NCBI GenBank assembly: GCA_052143095.1
Contig: JBKQTR010000142.1
Span: 1 to 6,998 of the forward strand
DNA from: DAHUYF01 sp052143095
GTDB lineage: Bacteria > Pseudomonadota > Alphaproteobacteria > ATCC43930 > CGMCC-115725
Length of the DNA: 6,998 bases
Direction: 5' to 3'
This document shows positions 1 through 6,529 of the stretch, in pieces. Position 1 is the first letter of the stretch; every line of letters begins with the position of its first letter. The notes under the pieces were generated by a model, which saw only the letters and a list, made by a program, of their open reading frames with translations, was not told the DNA's origin and did not search any database. A program made the translations under genes and the position numbers.

Positions 1-196
1 TTACCCGATCCGCGGCCGCAAGCCACCCCGGATGAAGTTTTTGGTAGGCACAACCCCCTCTCACAGCCCTGACACAAATCTTCGTACATCACCCCGCACC
101 CCAGGGTTCTCGCGCACTACGCCCGTGCGATGTACAATGAAGCTAATGTTCGTGCCGGGTCCTTCAATTTTGAGAGCGAGAACGCGGGAGGAGCGG

Positions 197-448
197 ATGA
201 AAACGATCCGTATCGTCGAGGAGCGCGCTCCGTATCTTCTTATCGCTTACGAGACTCGCTTCGCTGTCGTCGAACGGCGCAATGGCAAACTGTACAGCCT
301 GCATTGTGGGCGCCGCGCACCCGCCGTGATGACGGACGCGGGAGCACTAGCAGTGGTTGGCAAGAACTGGTGCGATGAAAAGAGTGCGCGCCGGGTATTC
401 AGCGACATCGTCGCAAGCTATGCGGAGCTAGCCGAGCACCTGTGGTAG
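197..448 (+). CDS. Small hypothetical protein, 83 aa
   Basis: An 83-residue protein of unknown function. I chose the ATG at 197 over the in-frame upstream start at 32 because a strong purine-rich ribosome binding site (GGGAGGAG, about 186-193) lies just before it, and the upstream 55 codons read as low-quality Ser/Pro/Arg/Thr-rich sequence. The product begins MKTIRIVEERAPYLL and is basic. It has no signal peptide or membrane segment. It holds two cysteines (LHCGRR and NWCDEK), but they do not form a recognisable metal motif. The C-terminal part (about residues 60-82) looks helical. It resembles the short orphan proteins common in Bradyrhizobium, but I cannot name a family. The next gene is more than 600 bases away, so it is probably transcribed alone. 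That it is a real gene is inferred from its start signal and codon use. Confidence 0.6.
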   Translation: MKTIRIVEERAPYLLIAYETRFAVVERRNGKLYSLHCGRRAPAVMTDAGALAVVGKNWCDEKSARRVFSDIVASYAELAEHLW

Positions 449-1081
449 GAGCAGGTGTCGGAGCAATCCCTCGCGCTAGATCAATTGTATAGCCCCCATT
501 GACTGGTGCCGCGCCCGACCGCCGCTTCGTTGGCTGCGGTTATCGTGACGCCGTCGCCAAGCTCGGGCAGTGATCGCAAACGATCAAATAGCGCAACGAG
601 CATTAAATCCCCCGTAATATTGGCCACCGTGCGAAACGCATCTGCTATCGTGTCGGCGATCATGAGGTGCGCCAAGCTTTCGAGCGGCGCCCCAATGGCT
701 ACGCATAGCGGGCTGACCAAGGGCGCGTGGATCGAAAAGACCGGCTTGAGTCGCTGAGCAAAATGCTGGTTTTTGCTGCACTGCATGAGTCCAGAAGTGG
801 CACATCACGTCGTTCGCGGCACTGCAACATCACGGCAGTTGTTGAGGGTAAAGCGGCCGCAGCCCGGACATCGCGGGACCCACGCGAATGACCCACAACC
901 GACATGCCCCGCCGCTGCACGGAAGATGACGCAGTGGCTCTTTCTGGCCCGAAGCATCGTGCCGGAAGTCGGCGGTTCCTCCTCAGAACGGACCAACCGA
1001 TGGGCCGCACCAACAGAAAGACCCCACGACTCTTCCGGAGATCAGATCGGGCTGTCTTGATCAGGCGGTAGCGAGATCGGC
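449..1081. other. Gene-poor stretch with symporter remnant and repeat-like DNA
   Basis: No intact gene is supported in these 633 bases. The left part carries the C-terminal remnant of a cation symporter, listed separately. From about 781 to 1020 the sequence resembles the decayed intergenic repeats found in many copies in Bradyrhizobium and Rhodopseudomonas, with phrases such as AAGTGGCACAT and GAATGACCCACAACCGACAT. Translations here in either direction are Arg/Ser/Pro-rich and look spurious. The resemblance is from memory and has not been searched. Confidence 0.5.
481..786 (-). pseudogene. C-terminal remnant of a dicarboxylate/amino acid:cation symporter (SDF family)
   Basis: The 101-codon minus-strand frame contains the last transmembrane helix of the sodium/proton:dicarboxylate (glutamate) symporter family. 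Residues 44-60 read ADTIADAFRTVANITGD. They align position by position with transmembrane helix 8 of archaeal GltPh (DAILDMGRTMVNVTGD), keeping both aspartates, the Arg-Thr pair, the Asn and the final Asp that bind substrate and cation. The preceding IGAPLESLAHL matches the start of the same helix. Intact members have about 400-450 residues, but the homology here starts only near residue 23, and an in-frame stop lies at 805-807. The transport core (helices 1-7 and both hairpins) is absent from the adjoining sequence, so no working transporter can be made. Residues 1-20 look unrelated. The family assignment is firm. Calling it a pseudogene is inferred from the truncation. Confidence 0.7.
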
Positions 1082-1558
1082 CTATGGTTGAAAGGCGATC
1101 GCCGAAATCTGGATTTTTACGTCGCGCGGCAGGCGGGCGACCTCAATAGTCGCGCGGGCCGGAGGCTTCTCTTTGAAGAACGTGCCATAGACTTCGTTCA
1201 TCTTCACGAACTCATTTATATCTTTGAGGAAGACAGTTGTTGAGACAATGTGATCCATGGTCAGCCCGTCGGCCGCGAGCACTGCCTTGAGGTTTTCAAG
1301 AACCTGCCGCGTCTGATCCTCGATTGACGCATTTGCCATCGGTTGATTGGTCTTCGGATCGGTTGCGATCTGTCCGGAGAGGTATACGGTCTTGCCGACC
1401 TGGATCGCCTGTGAATAAGGACCGAGCGGCTTGGGCGCATTCAACGTCGAAATGACGTTCTTGCCTGTATCCTGCGCATTCGCAATCCCAAAGGACACGC
1501 TGCTTGCGAGACCGATCAAGCCAGCGACTGTCAGACCGAGCAGACTCTGCCGATTCAT
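1082..1558 (-). CDS. Exported RidA/YjgF/UK114-family protein
   Basis: A 158-residue member of the Rid family. The archetype, RidA, is a trimeric cytosolic enzyme that hydrolyses reactive enamines/imines such as 2-aminoacrylate to 2-ketoacids and ammonia. An N-terminal Sec signal peptide is visible (basic MNRQ, hydrophobic core 6-24, probable cleavage after ANA at 28), so the mature protein is predicted to be periplasmic. The Rid domain spans about 35-157 with the family landmarks GPYSQA (Tyr48), LSGQIATDPKT, TTVFLKDINEF and PPARATIEVARLPRDVKIQISAIAF. Arg135 matches the substrate-binding Arg105 of E. coli RidA. At the position of catalytic Glu120 there is Gln150, and Ser152 replaces the next glutamate. 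The ATG at 1558 is supported by AGGAGA six bases upstream. The gene is divergent from the lipocalin-like gene and has no close partner. Family membership is certain. Imine deaminase activity is doubtful, and it may be a non-archetypal Rid protein. Confidence 0.93.
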   Translation of the reverse strand: MNRQSLLGLTVAGLIGLASSVSFGIANAQDTGKNVISTLNAPKPLGPYSQAIQVGKTVYLSGQIATDPKTNQPMANASIEDQTRQVLENLKAVLAADGLTMDHIVSTTVFLKDINEFVKMNEVYGTFFKEKPPARATIEVARLPRDVKIQISAIAFQP

Positions 1559-2043
1559 GATTTCTCTCCTATTCGATCTTCAGATTGAAATCGTGCCTGC
1601 CGATGACACCAGCGCTGCCAATTGGGGGAAGCGGAGACTTCGGTACGTCGCCGTTTTTTGTGCAGCTGACGGGCAAAACACTGTTGGCCGTACATAGCCA
1701 CATGGGGTGCCGGACGTGAAGAACAATATGGAACAAGAAATTCATTCGCGGTCGAGGTGGCGTGCACAGAATGCGGATGGTGATGGCACCGACCGAGTAT
1801 GGCTTGGGCGCGTTCACTCGGCGGTGTCTGAGCAAAATTGCTCACTCTGAATCGGCGGTGGCTATGCTGCCGATTAGGAATCGAGCAGCTGGTGGAGATG
1901 ACCGCTCCTGAATTGTAATAGACGCCTTTTATAACCGCTGGTGGACAGATCGCCGTCTGCGTGCAAACGTTCAGAATCACGCCGCAGCAGGGAGGGCCGG
2001 AGAACTTCGCCGCGCTTGCGGCGGGTAGGCCAGGGAGGTTGCC
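1559..2043. other. Divergent intergenic region
   Basis: These 485 bases separate the RidA-like gene (-) from the lipocalin-like gene (+), so promoters for both should lie here. Long minus-strand frames cross it, but they run antisense into the lipocalin-like gene and have Arg/His/Cys-rich translations, so I do not accept them. I found no convincing -35/-10 pair. The clearest local structure is the inverted repeat at 1829-1844, listed separately. Confidence 0.5.
1829..1844. repeat. Inverted repeat TGAGCAA-AA-TTGCTCA, possible operator
   Basis: A perfect 7-base inverted repeat with a 2-base spacer. It sits between two direct copies of CGGCGGTG (1819-1826 and 1853-1860). It lies roughly midway between the divergent RidA-like and lipocalin-like genes, 271 bases from the first start and 200 from the second. 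The size and symmetry suit a dimeric regulator site. No nearby regulator gene supports this, and chance occurrence cannot be excluded. Confidence 0.25.
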
Positions 2044-2553
2044 ATGAACAAGATACTGGTCGCCATCGCCGCCGTCGCACTGCTCGCCGCAGCGGCGCCG
2101 TCGTACGCCCAGCAGGCGACGACGAAGGACCAGCTTGTCGGGACGTGGAAGGTCGTCACGCTCAAAGCCACAAGTGGCGATAAGGTCAGCTATCCCCTCG
2201 GGGAGCAGCCGGCCGGCTACGTGAGCGTCACCCCCGACCGGCTGTGGTTGATGTTTGTTGATTCGAGGCGAAAAGCGCCGGCCGCGGCGGCGCTGACCGA
2301 TGCTGAAGCGATCGCAATGATGAAATCGCACGTCGCTTGGACGGGCAAATACTCGACGACGGATCAGACGCCGGATGGCATTAAGTTGACCGCCCATGTT
2401 GACACCGCATCGAGTCAGGCGATCACCGGCACCGACCGCGTCTACTTCATGCGGGTTGATGGCAACAAATTGATGATGAAGTCGCCGGGTGTGATTGTTC
2501 CGATGACCGGCGCAACAAGCGTCGTTGAGATTGGGCTTGTGAAGGCCGAGTAA
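2044..2553 (+). CDS. Exported lipocalin-like domain protein
   Basis: A 169-residue protein with a clear Sec signal peptide (MNK, hydrophobic core 4-18, probable cleavage after SYA at residue 22), so it should act in the periplasm. The mature part matches the lipocalin-like (Lipocalin_5 type) family. It opens with the GTW signature (LVGTWKVVTL, about 30-39), followed by alternating beta-strand segments, the YPLGEQPAGYVSVTPDRLWLMF motif (about 54-75), a short helix (LTDAEAIAMMKSH) and late strands ending in VEIGLVKAE. Relatives are about 140-170 residues, so it is full length. They form small beta-barrels thought to bind hydrophobic ligands, but ligands and roles are largely unknown. The ATG at 2044 follows a GGGAGG ribosome binding site and is the only start that yields the signal peptide. 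It stands alone, divergent from the RidA-like gene, with a hairpin 30 bases past the stop. The family call is from motif memory. Confidence 0.85.
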   Translation: MNKILVAIAAVALLAAAAPSYAQQATTKDQLVGTWKVVTLKATSGDKVSYPLGEQPAGYVSVTPDRLWLMFVDSRRKAPAAAALTDAEAIAMMKSHVAWTGKYSTTDQTPDGIKLTAHVDTASSQAITGTDRVYFMRVDGNKLMMKSPGVIVPMTGATSVVEIGLVKAE

Positions 2554-3090
2554 GGATCGCCACGCTCCTGCCTGTAAGCCTCTGCCAGGGCGCGGGACGC
2601 GCCTTGGCGAACATGGCAGCAGCCGACAACAATGTCGCCCATGTCGAGCTTCGGGCGCGACTCCTGGGCCTCGATCAACGCAACGCTTTCGTCAACCGTC
2701 CAGAGCCGGTCGGCGATCCCGGCCTGCTGCTGACCGGTGGTGGTTTCGCCGCGGCACATAGCTGAACGTCTCTTTCTGGCACCGAGCCGCCCCGAGGAGC
2801 GGTCCCCTGAAAGTCCGTTGTCTGCGGCTGACCCGACCAAGTGACAACATCGCCACGACCGCTGCTCGTGATTCCGAAGCGGCCGTGTGTTGCCCAACCC
2901 GTCTTCGCAAACGAGATCGTGATCGGAGTATCTCAAAAAATCCCTTCAGGGTTGTTCCAGTTTATCTTGGGACAAAGCCAATATTTCGACGGCCCGCCGC
3001 GGCCCCACCTGTTAGGTGACTACGATCTAAGTACAATTGGCGTGACGCCGTACCGGCCGGGCCCGTCCAGAGTGTCGTCGTCCGCGGTGG
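2554..3090. other. Intergenic region with eroded sequence
   Basis: No intact gene is supported between the lipocalin-like gene (+) and the glycine-rich lipoprotein gene (-), which converge here. A minus-strand frame (2442-2936) runs antisense into the lipocalin-like gene and has a shuffled composition. One short part (about 2640-2720, minus) reads QQAGIADRLWTVDESVALIEAQ. This vaguely recalls the C-terminal end of some insertion-sequence transposases. Apart from the hairpin at 2584-2608, I see no structure strong enough to call. Confidence 0.45.
2584..2608 (+). terminator. GC-rich hairpin after the lipocalin-like gene
   Basis: An 11-pair stem (GCCAGGGCGCG with CGCGCCTTGGC, one G-U pair) closes a GGA loop and begins 30 bases past the stop codon at 2553. 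Position and strength suit transcript termination or 3'-end protection. There is no following T tract, so it is not a canonical intrinsic terminator. It could work with Rho or only stabilise the mRNA. Confidence 0.35.
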
Positions 3091-3438
3091 TCACCGATGT
3101 CCGCCGCCGCCGCCGCCGCGTCCACCGCCCCCGCCAGAGCGCGAACCCGACGGAATAGACGGCATGGCGCGGGATGCGGGCGCGGCTCTGTAGGCATGCG
3201 CCGCCGGCCGGCCGCCGACAGAAGCTGGACGATGCTCACCCTCGCGATAGGGCGCCACCTGGTAGTCAGGTCCCCAGCCACCGATGCCGACACCGTAGGG
3301 TTCATAGTAATCCAGCCCGTAGCCCGCGCCGCCGTCGTATCCGTATCCGCCGCCAGCTACGATGCAGCCGGACGACAGGACCGCGACGAGCCCGATCACG
3401 AAGGCGGTCGCCGCCCAGCGCGAGAGCGAGGAATTCAC
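3091..3438 (-). CDS. Glycine-rich small lipoprotein
   Basis: A 115-residue protein predicted to be lipid-anchored in the envelope. Residues 1-24 form a lipoprotein signal peptide (basic NSSLSR, hydrophobic AATAFVIGLVAVL) ending in LSSGC, with Cys25 the likely acylated residue. Position +2 is Ile, not Asp, which favours the outer membrane. The mature part has a Gly/Tyr-rich segment (about 28-60, GGGYGYDGGAGYGLDYYEPYG), an Ala/Pro/Arg-rich middle, and a tail of two glycine runs split by Arg, ending HR. The tail is encoded by a CCG trinucleotide tract (3101-3118). The start is a GTG whose last two bases share the TGA stop of the upstream VOC gene (GTGA), with AGAGG about ten bases before it, so translational coupling is likely. 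No enzymatic domain is visible and the function is unknown. Similar glycine-rich lipoproteins occur widely in Bradyrhizobium. Confidence 0.75.
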   Translation of the reverse strand: MNSSLSRWAATAFVIGLVAVLSSGCIVAGGGYGYDGGAGYGLDYYEPYGVGIGGWGPDYQVAPYREGEHRPASVGGRPAAHAYRAAPASRAMPSIPSGSRSGGGGGRGGGGGGHR

Positions 3439-4403
3439 TTGGGCACCTCTTTACTCTCGGTGTCCGGCCATTCGAGCAGTCCGAAGGGCGCCCCCAGAGG
3501 GTCGGCGACGACCGCGACCTTGCCGCCGTGGCGATCGACCCGCGGCTCGACCAGCACGCGGCCACCGAGCGCCACGACCTTTGCCGTCATCTTGACCGTG
3601 TCTTCGACGCGGACGTAATTGAGCCAGTATGGACGGGCATTTGGCGTATTCGCGGGCAGCGAATTGACGCTCGCGCGCGCATAGTTGTGGGACGCGAGGA
3701 GGAGATGTTGGGTGCCCCCGCTCGCAGGCAACTCGAAGACGTCGTAGTCGAACAGTGTCTGGTAGAAAGCGGCGTCGGTGTCCGGATCGCTCGTGATCAG
3801 CGAGCTCCAGATCCATTCTCCAGGTGCGCCAAGGAAATCGGGCGGATCGCCGCTGCTGGAGTCGAGGAGCGCAAAAACGGCGCCCTGCGGATCCGCGAGG
3901 ACGGCTTCCCGGCCGCGGTCAGGGAAGCTGTGCGGCGCGAACAGCACCTGCGCGCCATGTTGCAATGCAAGCATTTCTGCTGCATCGACATCGCCCGCGG
4001 AGAAAAAGGTGAGCCACGCCGGCTGCCGCCGCTCGCCCGCCGGCAGAGCCCTGTGAATCAGTCCTGCAACCGGGCGACCGTCGAGCGATGCCTGGGCGTA
4101 CTCGGTTGCGCCGGCCTCGATATCGCGAAATGTCCAGCCGAACAGTCCCCCATAGAACTGCTTGGTGGCGGCGAGGTCCGGTGTCACCAGCTCGACGAAG
4201 ATCACTTTGCCGACGTGATGCTCCTGGCTGGCGGGCTCGACAAGCGCCGGCAGCTGGAGCGGTGCGGCTATGAGCGGCGCCGCACCCGCAACGCCGAGAA
4301 GCGCGGCAAGCAACCCATTCCTGAAAAAATGCGGCCCGATCTTGTTCGGTACGATTGAGCCGATTAGGCTTGATCTGCGTTGCAGATGCATCTTGATCTC
4401 CAC
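3435..4403 (-). CDS. Exported VOC-superfamily (glyoxalase/bleomycin-resistance-like) protein with two domains
   Basis: A 322-residue protein. An N-terminal hydrophobic segment (about 30-47, GLLAALLGVAGAAPLIAA) after basic residues suggests export or membrane anchoring. Two vicinal-oxygen-chelate domains follow. The first (about 66-185) begins VIFVELVTPDLAATKQFYGGLFGW and ends VLADPQGAVFALLD. The second (about 198-315) begins WSSLITSDPDTDAAFYQTLFDYD and ends VVADPLGAPFGLLEW. Both show the beta-alpha-beta-beta-beta signature. The layout matches two-domain VOC proteins of the CFP-30/CFP-32 type, whose substrates are mostly unknown. GTG at 4403 is preceded by GGAAAGGA at a good distance. ATG at 4391, with GGAG upstream, is an equal alternative costing four residues. 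A 29-codon ORF lies 28 bases upstream, and the lipoprotein gene overlaps the stop by four bases, so the three probably form one transcript. An enzyme role is inferred. Export makes a cytosolic methylglyoxal role unlikely. Confidence 0.85.
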   Translation of the reverse strand: MEIKMHLQRRSSLIGSIVPNKIGPHFFRNGLLAALLGVAGAAPLIAAPLQLPALVEPASQEHHVGKVIFVELVTPDLAATKQFYGGLFGWTFRDIEAGATEYAQASLDGRPVAGLIHRALPAGERRQPAWLTFFSAGDVDAAEMLALQHGAQVLFAPHSFPDRGREAVLADPQGAVFALLDSSSGDPPDFLGAPGEWIWSSLITSDPDTDAAFYQTLFDYDVFELPASGGTQHLLLASHNYARASVNSLPANTPNARPYWLNYVRVEDTVKMTAKVVALGGRVLVEPRVDRHGGKVAVVADPLGAPFGLLEWPDTESKEVPK

Positions 4404-4431
4404 GTCATCGTCCTTTCCAAACTAGACTGGG

Positions 4432-4521
4432 CTAGGGAGCGCCCCGCACCGACAACGCGCCCGACGCTGCGGTCACAGACACGCAGTACGTCATGGTGAA
4501 AGGCATTGCCAGGCGACCCAT
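4432..4521 (-). CDS. Possible 29-residue upstream ORF or leader peptide
   Basis: A short frame begins with ATG at 4521 and encodes MGRLAMPFTMTYCVSVTAA followed by SGALSVRGAP. It is preceded by AGGAGGG (4530-4536 on the plus strand as CCCTCCT) with eight bases of spacing, one of the strongest ribosome binding sites in the window. It ends with TAG 28 bases before the VOC start, on the same strand. It could be a small protein in its own right or a leader whose translation affects the VOC gene. There is no regulatory amino-acid run or clear hairpin to support attenuation, and I do not recognise the peptide. Being real is inferred from the start signal and position only. Confidence 0.4.
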   Translation of the reverse strand: MGRLAMPFTMTYCVSVTAASGALSVRGAP

Positions 4522-4721
4522 AATGGCATCCCTCCTGCACTGGTGCATTGGAAGAGTTTTTTAGGCGGGCTGCGTCGCAGGCCCGCTCCTGGCACGAAGC
4601 CGCGGCGCCAAGTGCCCGCACGTCCTTCCGGAGTTGGGGGCGAAGCTGCCGCGCTATGCTGCATCTCGCACGCGTGCTCATGACCCACAGCAGACCTGCG
4701 GGGGCGCAAATCACCGGTCGC
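4522..4721. other. Spacer between the cyclase gene and the VOC operon
   Basis: About 200 bases separate the cyclase stop from the small ORF, all on the minus strand side. The region holds the strong AGGAGGG site at 4530-4536 and a short stem at 4565-4586 (GCGGGC with GCCCGC, three further inner pairs and one bulged base). Frames crossing it look spurious. A promoter for the VOC group is expected here, but no clear pair was found. Confidence 0.45.
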
Positions 4722-6500
4722 TCATACCTCCGACACCCCGGCCTTGCGCATGCCATCGTAGATACGCTCGCGTTGCGCCCGATAGGTCGGATTGTCGCTT
4801 GGTGCGCCGGAACGGTAGCGGTGAATGGTGAAGCCGGGATCGAGGGCAAGACCCGCCCTTGCCGCGGCCCGGGCCTCCTCGGGCCGGCCGAGTTGTGCCA
4901 GGGCGGCCGCGAGATAGAAATGTGCGCTGGGCCAGTTTCGGTTTGTTTCGACGGCACGACGCAATCGCACGACAGCTTCCTCGTCTCTGCTCAGCAAGAG
5001 TTTGGCGAGTCCCGCGATCCCCATCCAGATATACGCATTCGTGTCGCGAGGCGAGAGGCGCAGCGCCTCCTTGACATGAGCCTCGGTTTCCTCGCCGCGA
5101 CCGATAATTAGCTTGGCGAGACCGATTTGTGCGTGAGCGGTAGCCAAATTTGGATCCAGCGCCAACGCCCGCTCGCACTCGGCAATGCCTTGGGCCGCCC
5201 GGTTGGTAAAGTTTTGGACTCTGCCCATCAATAAATGCGCCTGGGCATCGTTCGGTGCCAGGGACAGGGCCTTGATCAACGCGGCTTCGGCCGACGCGAA
5301 GCGAGCGGCAGGGTCGTCGGTCATAAAGTTTGTGGTCATACCAGCGTCGACCTGTGCCGTACCAACCAACGCCTCGATATTGCCGGGATCGAGCACGAGG
5401 GCACGCTCGAAGAAACCGCGCGCTTGCTCTAAATACGCGGGAGTACTTCCCTTGTTCAAGCAAGCCACACCCTGGAAATAAAGGTCCATAGAATCGGGAT
5501 GCGGTGCTCGTCCCGAGCGTCGCGCTTCGGCGACCATAAGCTGCACGCCTAGCTGATTGGCGAGGTGAGCAACGATTTCATCCTGCATATCGAACAGGTC
5601 CGCCACCGGTTTGTCGAAGCGCTCGGCCCAGAGGTGGTTGCCGGTCTCGGCATCGATGAACTGCACATTGACGCGGAGCCGATTGCCACCGCGCTGCACC
5701 GAGCCTTCCAGGACATAGCGCACGCCGAGGTCACGCCCGACCTGCTTCACGTCGATTGGCTTGCCCTTGTAGGTGAAGGCAGTGTTGCGCGCGATCACGA
5801 ACGAGCCGCTGATCCGCGATAGGTCGGTGGTGAGACTCTCGGTGACACCATCGACGAAATATTCCTGCTCCGGATCGCCGCCGATATTGGCGAAGGGCAG
5901 AACCACGATGGACAGGCGAGGCGGTCCAGCCACTTCGGTTGATTTCGGCGGTCCAACCGGCTTAGCCTGCACAGGCTTGCCGACTTCGAGCGAGAACACC
6001 CGGACCGGCTCGGGGATGTTTTTCAGCTGCGTCTCGCCGAGATCGCTGACCGTTAGATCAAGGCGAGATTTGACTTGGCGGTAAGCGTCTTCCGATAGGC
6101 TGATGGCGCCCGGCTCGCAAATGCCTTCGAGCCGAGCGGCGATATTGACGCCGTCGCCCATCAGATCGCCGTCTCCCTCCTCGACCACGTCGCCGAGATG
6201 AATGCCCATTCGGAACTCGATCTTGCGCTCGGGCGGCAGGCCCGTGTTTCGCTCGACCATGCCATTCTGCACTTCGATGGCGCACCGAACGGCATCCACG
6301 ACGCTCCGGAACTCGACTAGCGCACCGTCGCCGGTGCGTTTGACGATACGGCCACGATGAACGGCGATGGCGGGATCGATAAGGTCGCTGCGCAAGCCTC
6401 GGAGCCGCGCCAGGGTCCGATCCTCATCGGCGCTAGCAAGTCGGCTATACCCCACCACATCGGCGGCTAAGATTGCGGCGAGCTTGCGCGTCTCGGCCAT
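4722..6500 (-). CDS. Class III adenylate cyclase with FlgO/TolB-like and TPR domains
   Basis: A 592-residue signalling protein predicted to make cyclic AMP from ATP in the cytoplasm; no membrane segment is visible. The class III catalytic domain spans about 5-172. It carries metal-binding Asp14 (LAADVVGYSR) and Asp58 (KRTGDGALVEF), adenine-selecting Lys54 and Asp112, and transition-state Asn119 and Arg123 (DLMGDGVNIAARLEG). The full set suggests an active adenylate rather than guanylate cyclase. A Pro-rich linker (about 174-194) leads to a FlgO/TolB-N-like domain (about 196-320, with VVLPFANIGGDPEQEYFVDGVTESL and YVLEGSVQRGGNRLRVNVQFIDAETG). About six TPR-like repeats follow (about 336-580, with ALDPNLATAHAQIG and ALRLSPRDTNAYIWMG), probably for protein binding. 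This order is very common in rhizobial cyclases. ATG at 6500 follows GGGGAG at eleven bases, a slightly long gap. It stands alone; a group II intron begins 110 bases upstream. What stimulus it senses is unknown. Confidence 0.92.
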   Translation of the reverse strand: MAETRKLAAILAADVVGYSRLASADEDRTLARLRGLRSDLIDPAIAVHRGRIVKRTGDGALVEFRSVVDAVRCAIEVQNGMVERNTGLPPERKIEFRMGIHLGDVVEEGDGDLMGDGVNIAARLEGICEPGAISLSEDAYRQVKSRLDLTVSDLGETQLKNIPEPVRVFSLEVGKPVQAKPVGPPKSTEVAGPPRLSIVVLPFANIGGDPEQEYFVDGVTESLTTDLSRISGSFVIARNTAFTYKGKPIDVKQVGRDLGVRYVLEGSVQRGGNRLRVNVQFIDAETGNHLWAERFDKPVADLFDMQDEIVAHLANQLGVQLMVAEARRSGRAPHPDSMDLYFQGVACLNKGSTPAYLEQARGFFERALVLDPGNIEALVGTAQVDAGMTTNFMTDDPAARFASAEAALIKALSLAPNDAQAHLLMGRVQNFTNRAAQGIAECERALALDPNLATAHAQIGLAKLIIGRGEETEAHVKEALRLSPRDTNAYIWMGIAGLAKLLLSRDEEAVVRLRRAVETNRNWPSAHFYLAAALAQLGRPEEARAAARAGLALDPGFTIHRYRSGAPSDNPTYRAQRERIYDGMRKAGVSEV

Positions 6501-6529
6501 TCGCTTAGTTACTCCCCTGACGCGGAGGC

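Noticed and set aside
110..138. Possible promoter with TACAAT at 133-138 before the first small gene
   Set aside because: The -10-like element is reasonable, but no acceptable -35 element lies 16-18 bases upstream.
1913..1935. TTGTAA and TATAAC as a promoter for the lipocalin-like gene
   Set aside because: The two elements are only 11 bases apart, too close for a sigma-70-type promoter.
1555..2397. 280-codon minus-strand frame
   Set aside because: It runs antisense through most of the lipocalin-like gene and the divergent intergenic region. Its translation is rich in Arg, His and Cys with no domain, so it is a GC-driven shadow frame.
2442..2936. 164-codon minus-strand frame as a full gene
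   Set aside because: It overlaps the lipocalin-like gene antisense, has shuffled composition and no clear start signal. Only a short segment recalls a transposase end, noted as a finding.
2935..2951. Minus-strand CCCTGAAGGG followed by A and six T, as a terminator of the lipoprotein operon
   Set aside because: The T tract is right, but the stem has at most four pairs with a two-base loop, too weak for an intrinsic terminator, and it lies about 140 bases past the stop.
3174..4358. 394-codon plus-strand frame
   Set aside because: It is antisense to the well-supported VOC and lipoprotein genes and is extremely Arg-rich, typical of a mirror frame of a GC-rich gene.
4565..4586. GC-rich hairpin as terminator of the cyclase gene
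   Set aside because: On the minus strand the stem is followed by A residues, not T; on the plus strand the T run precedes the stem. Neither direction gives a canonical terminator.
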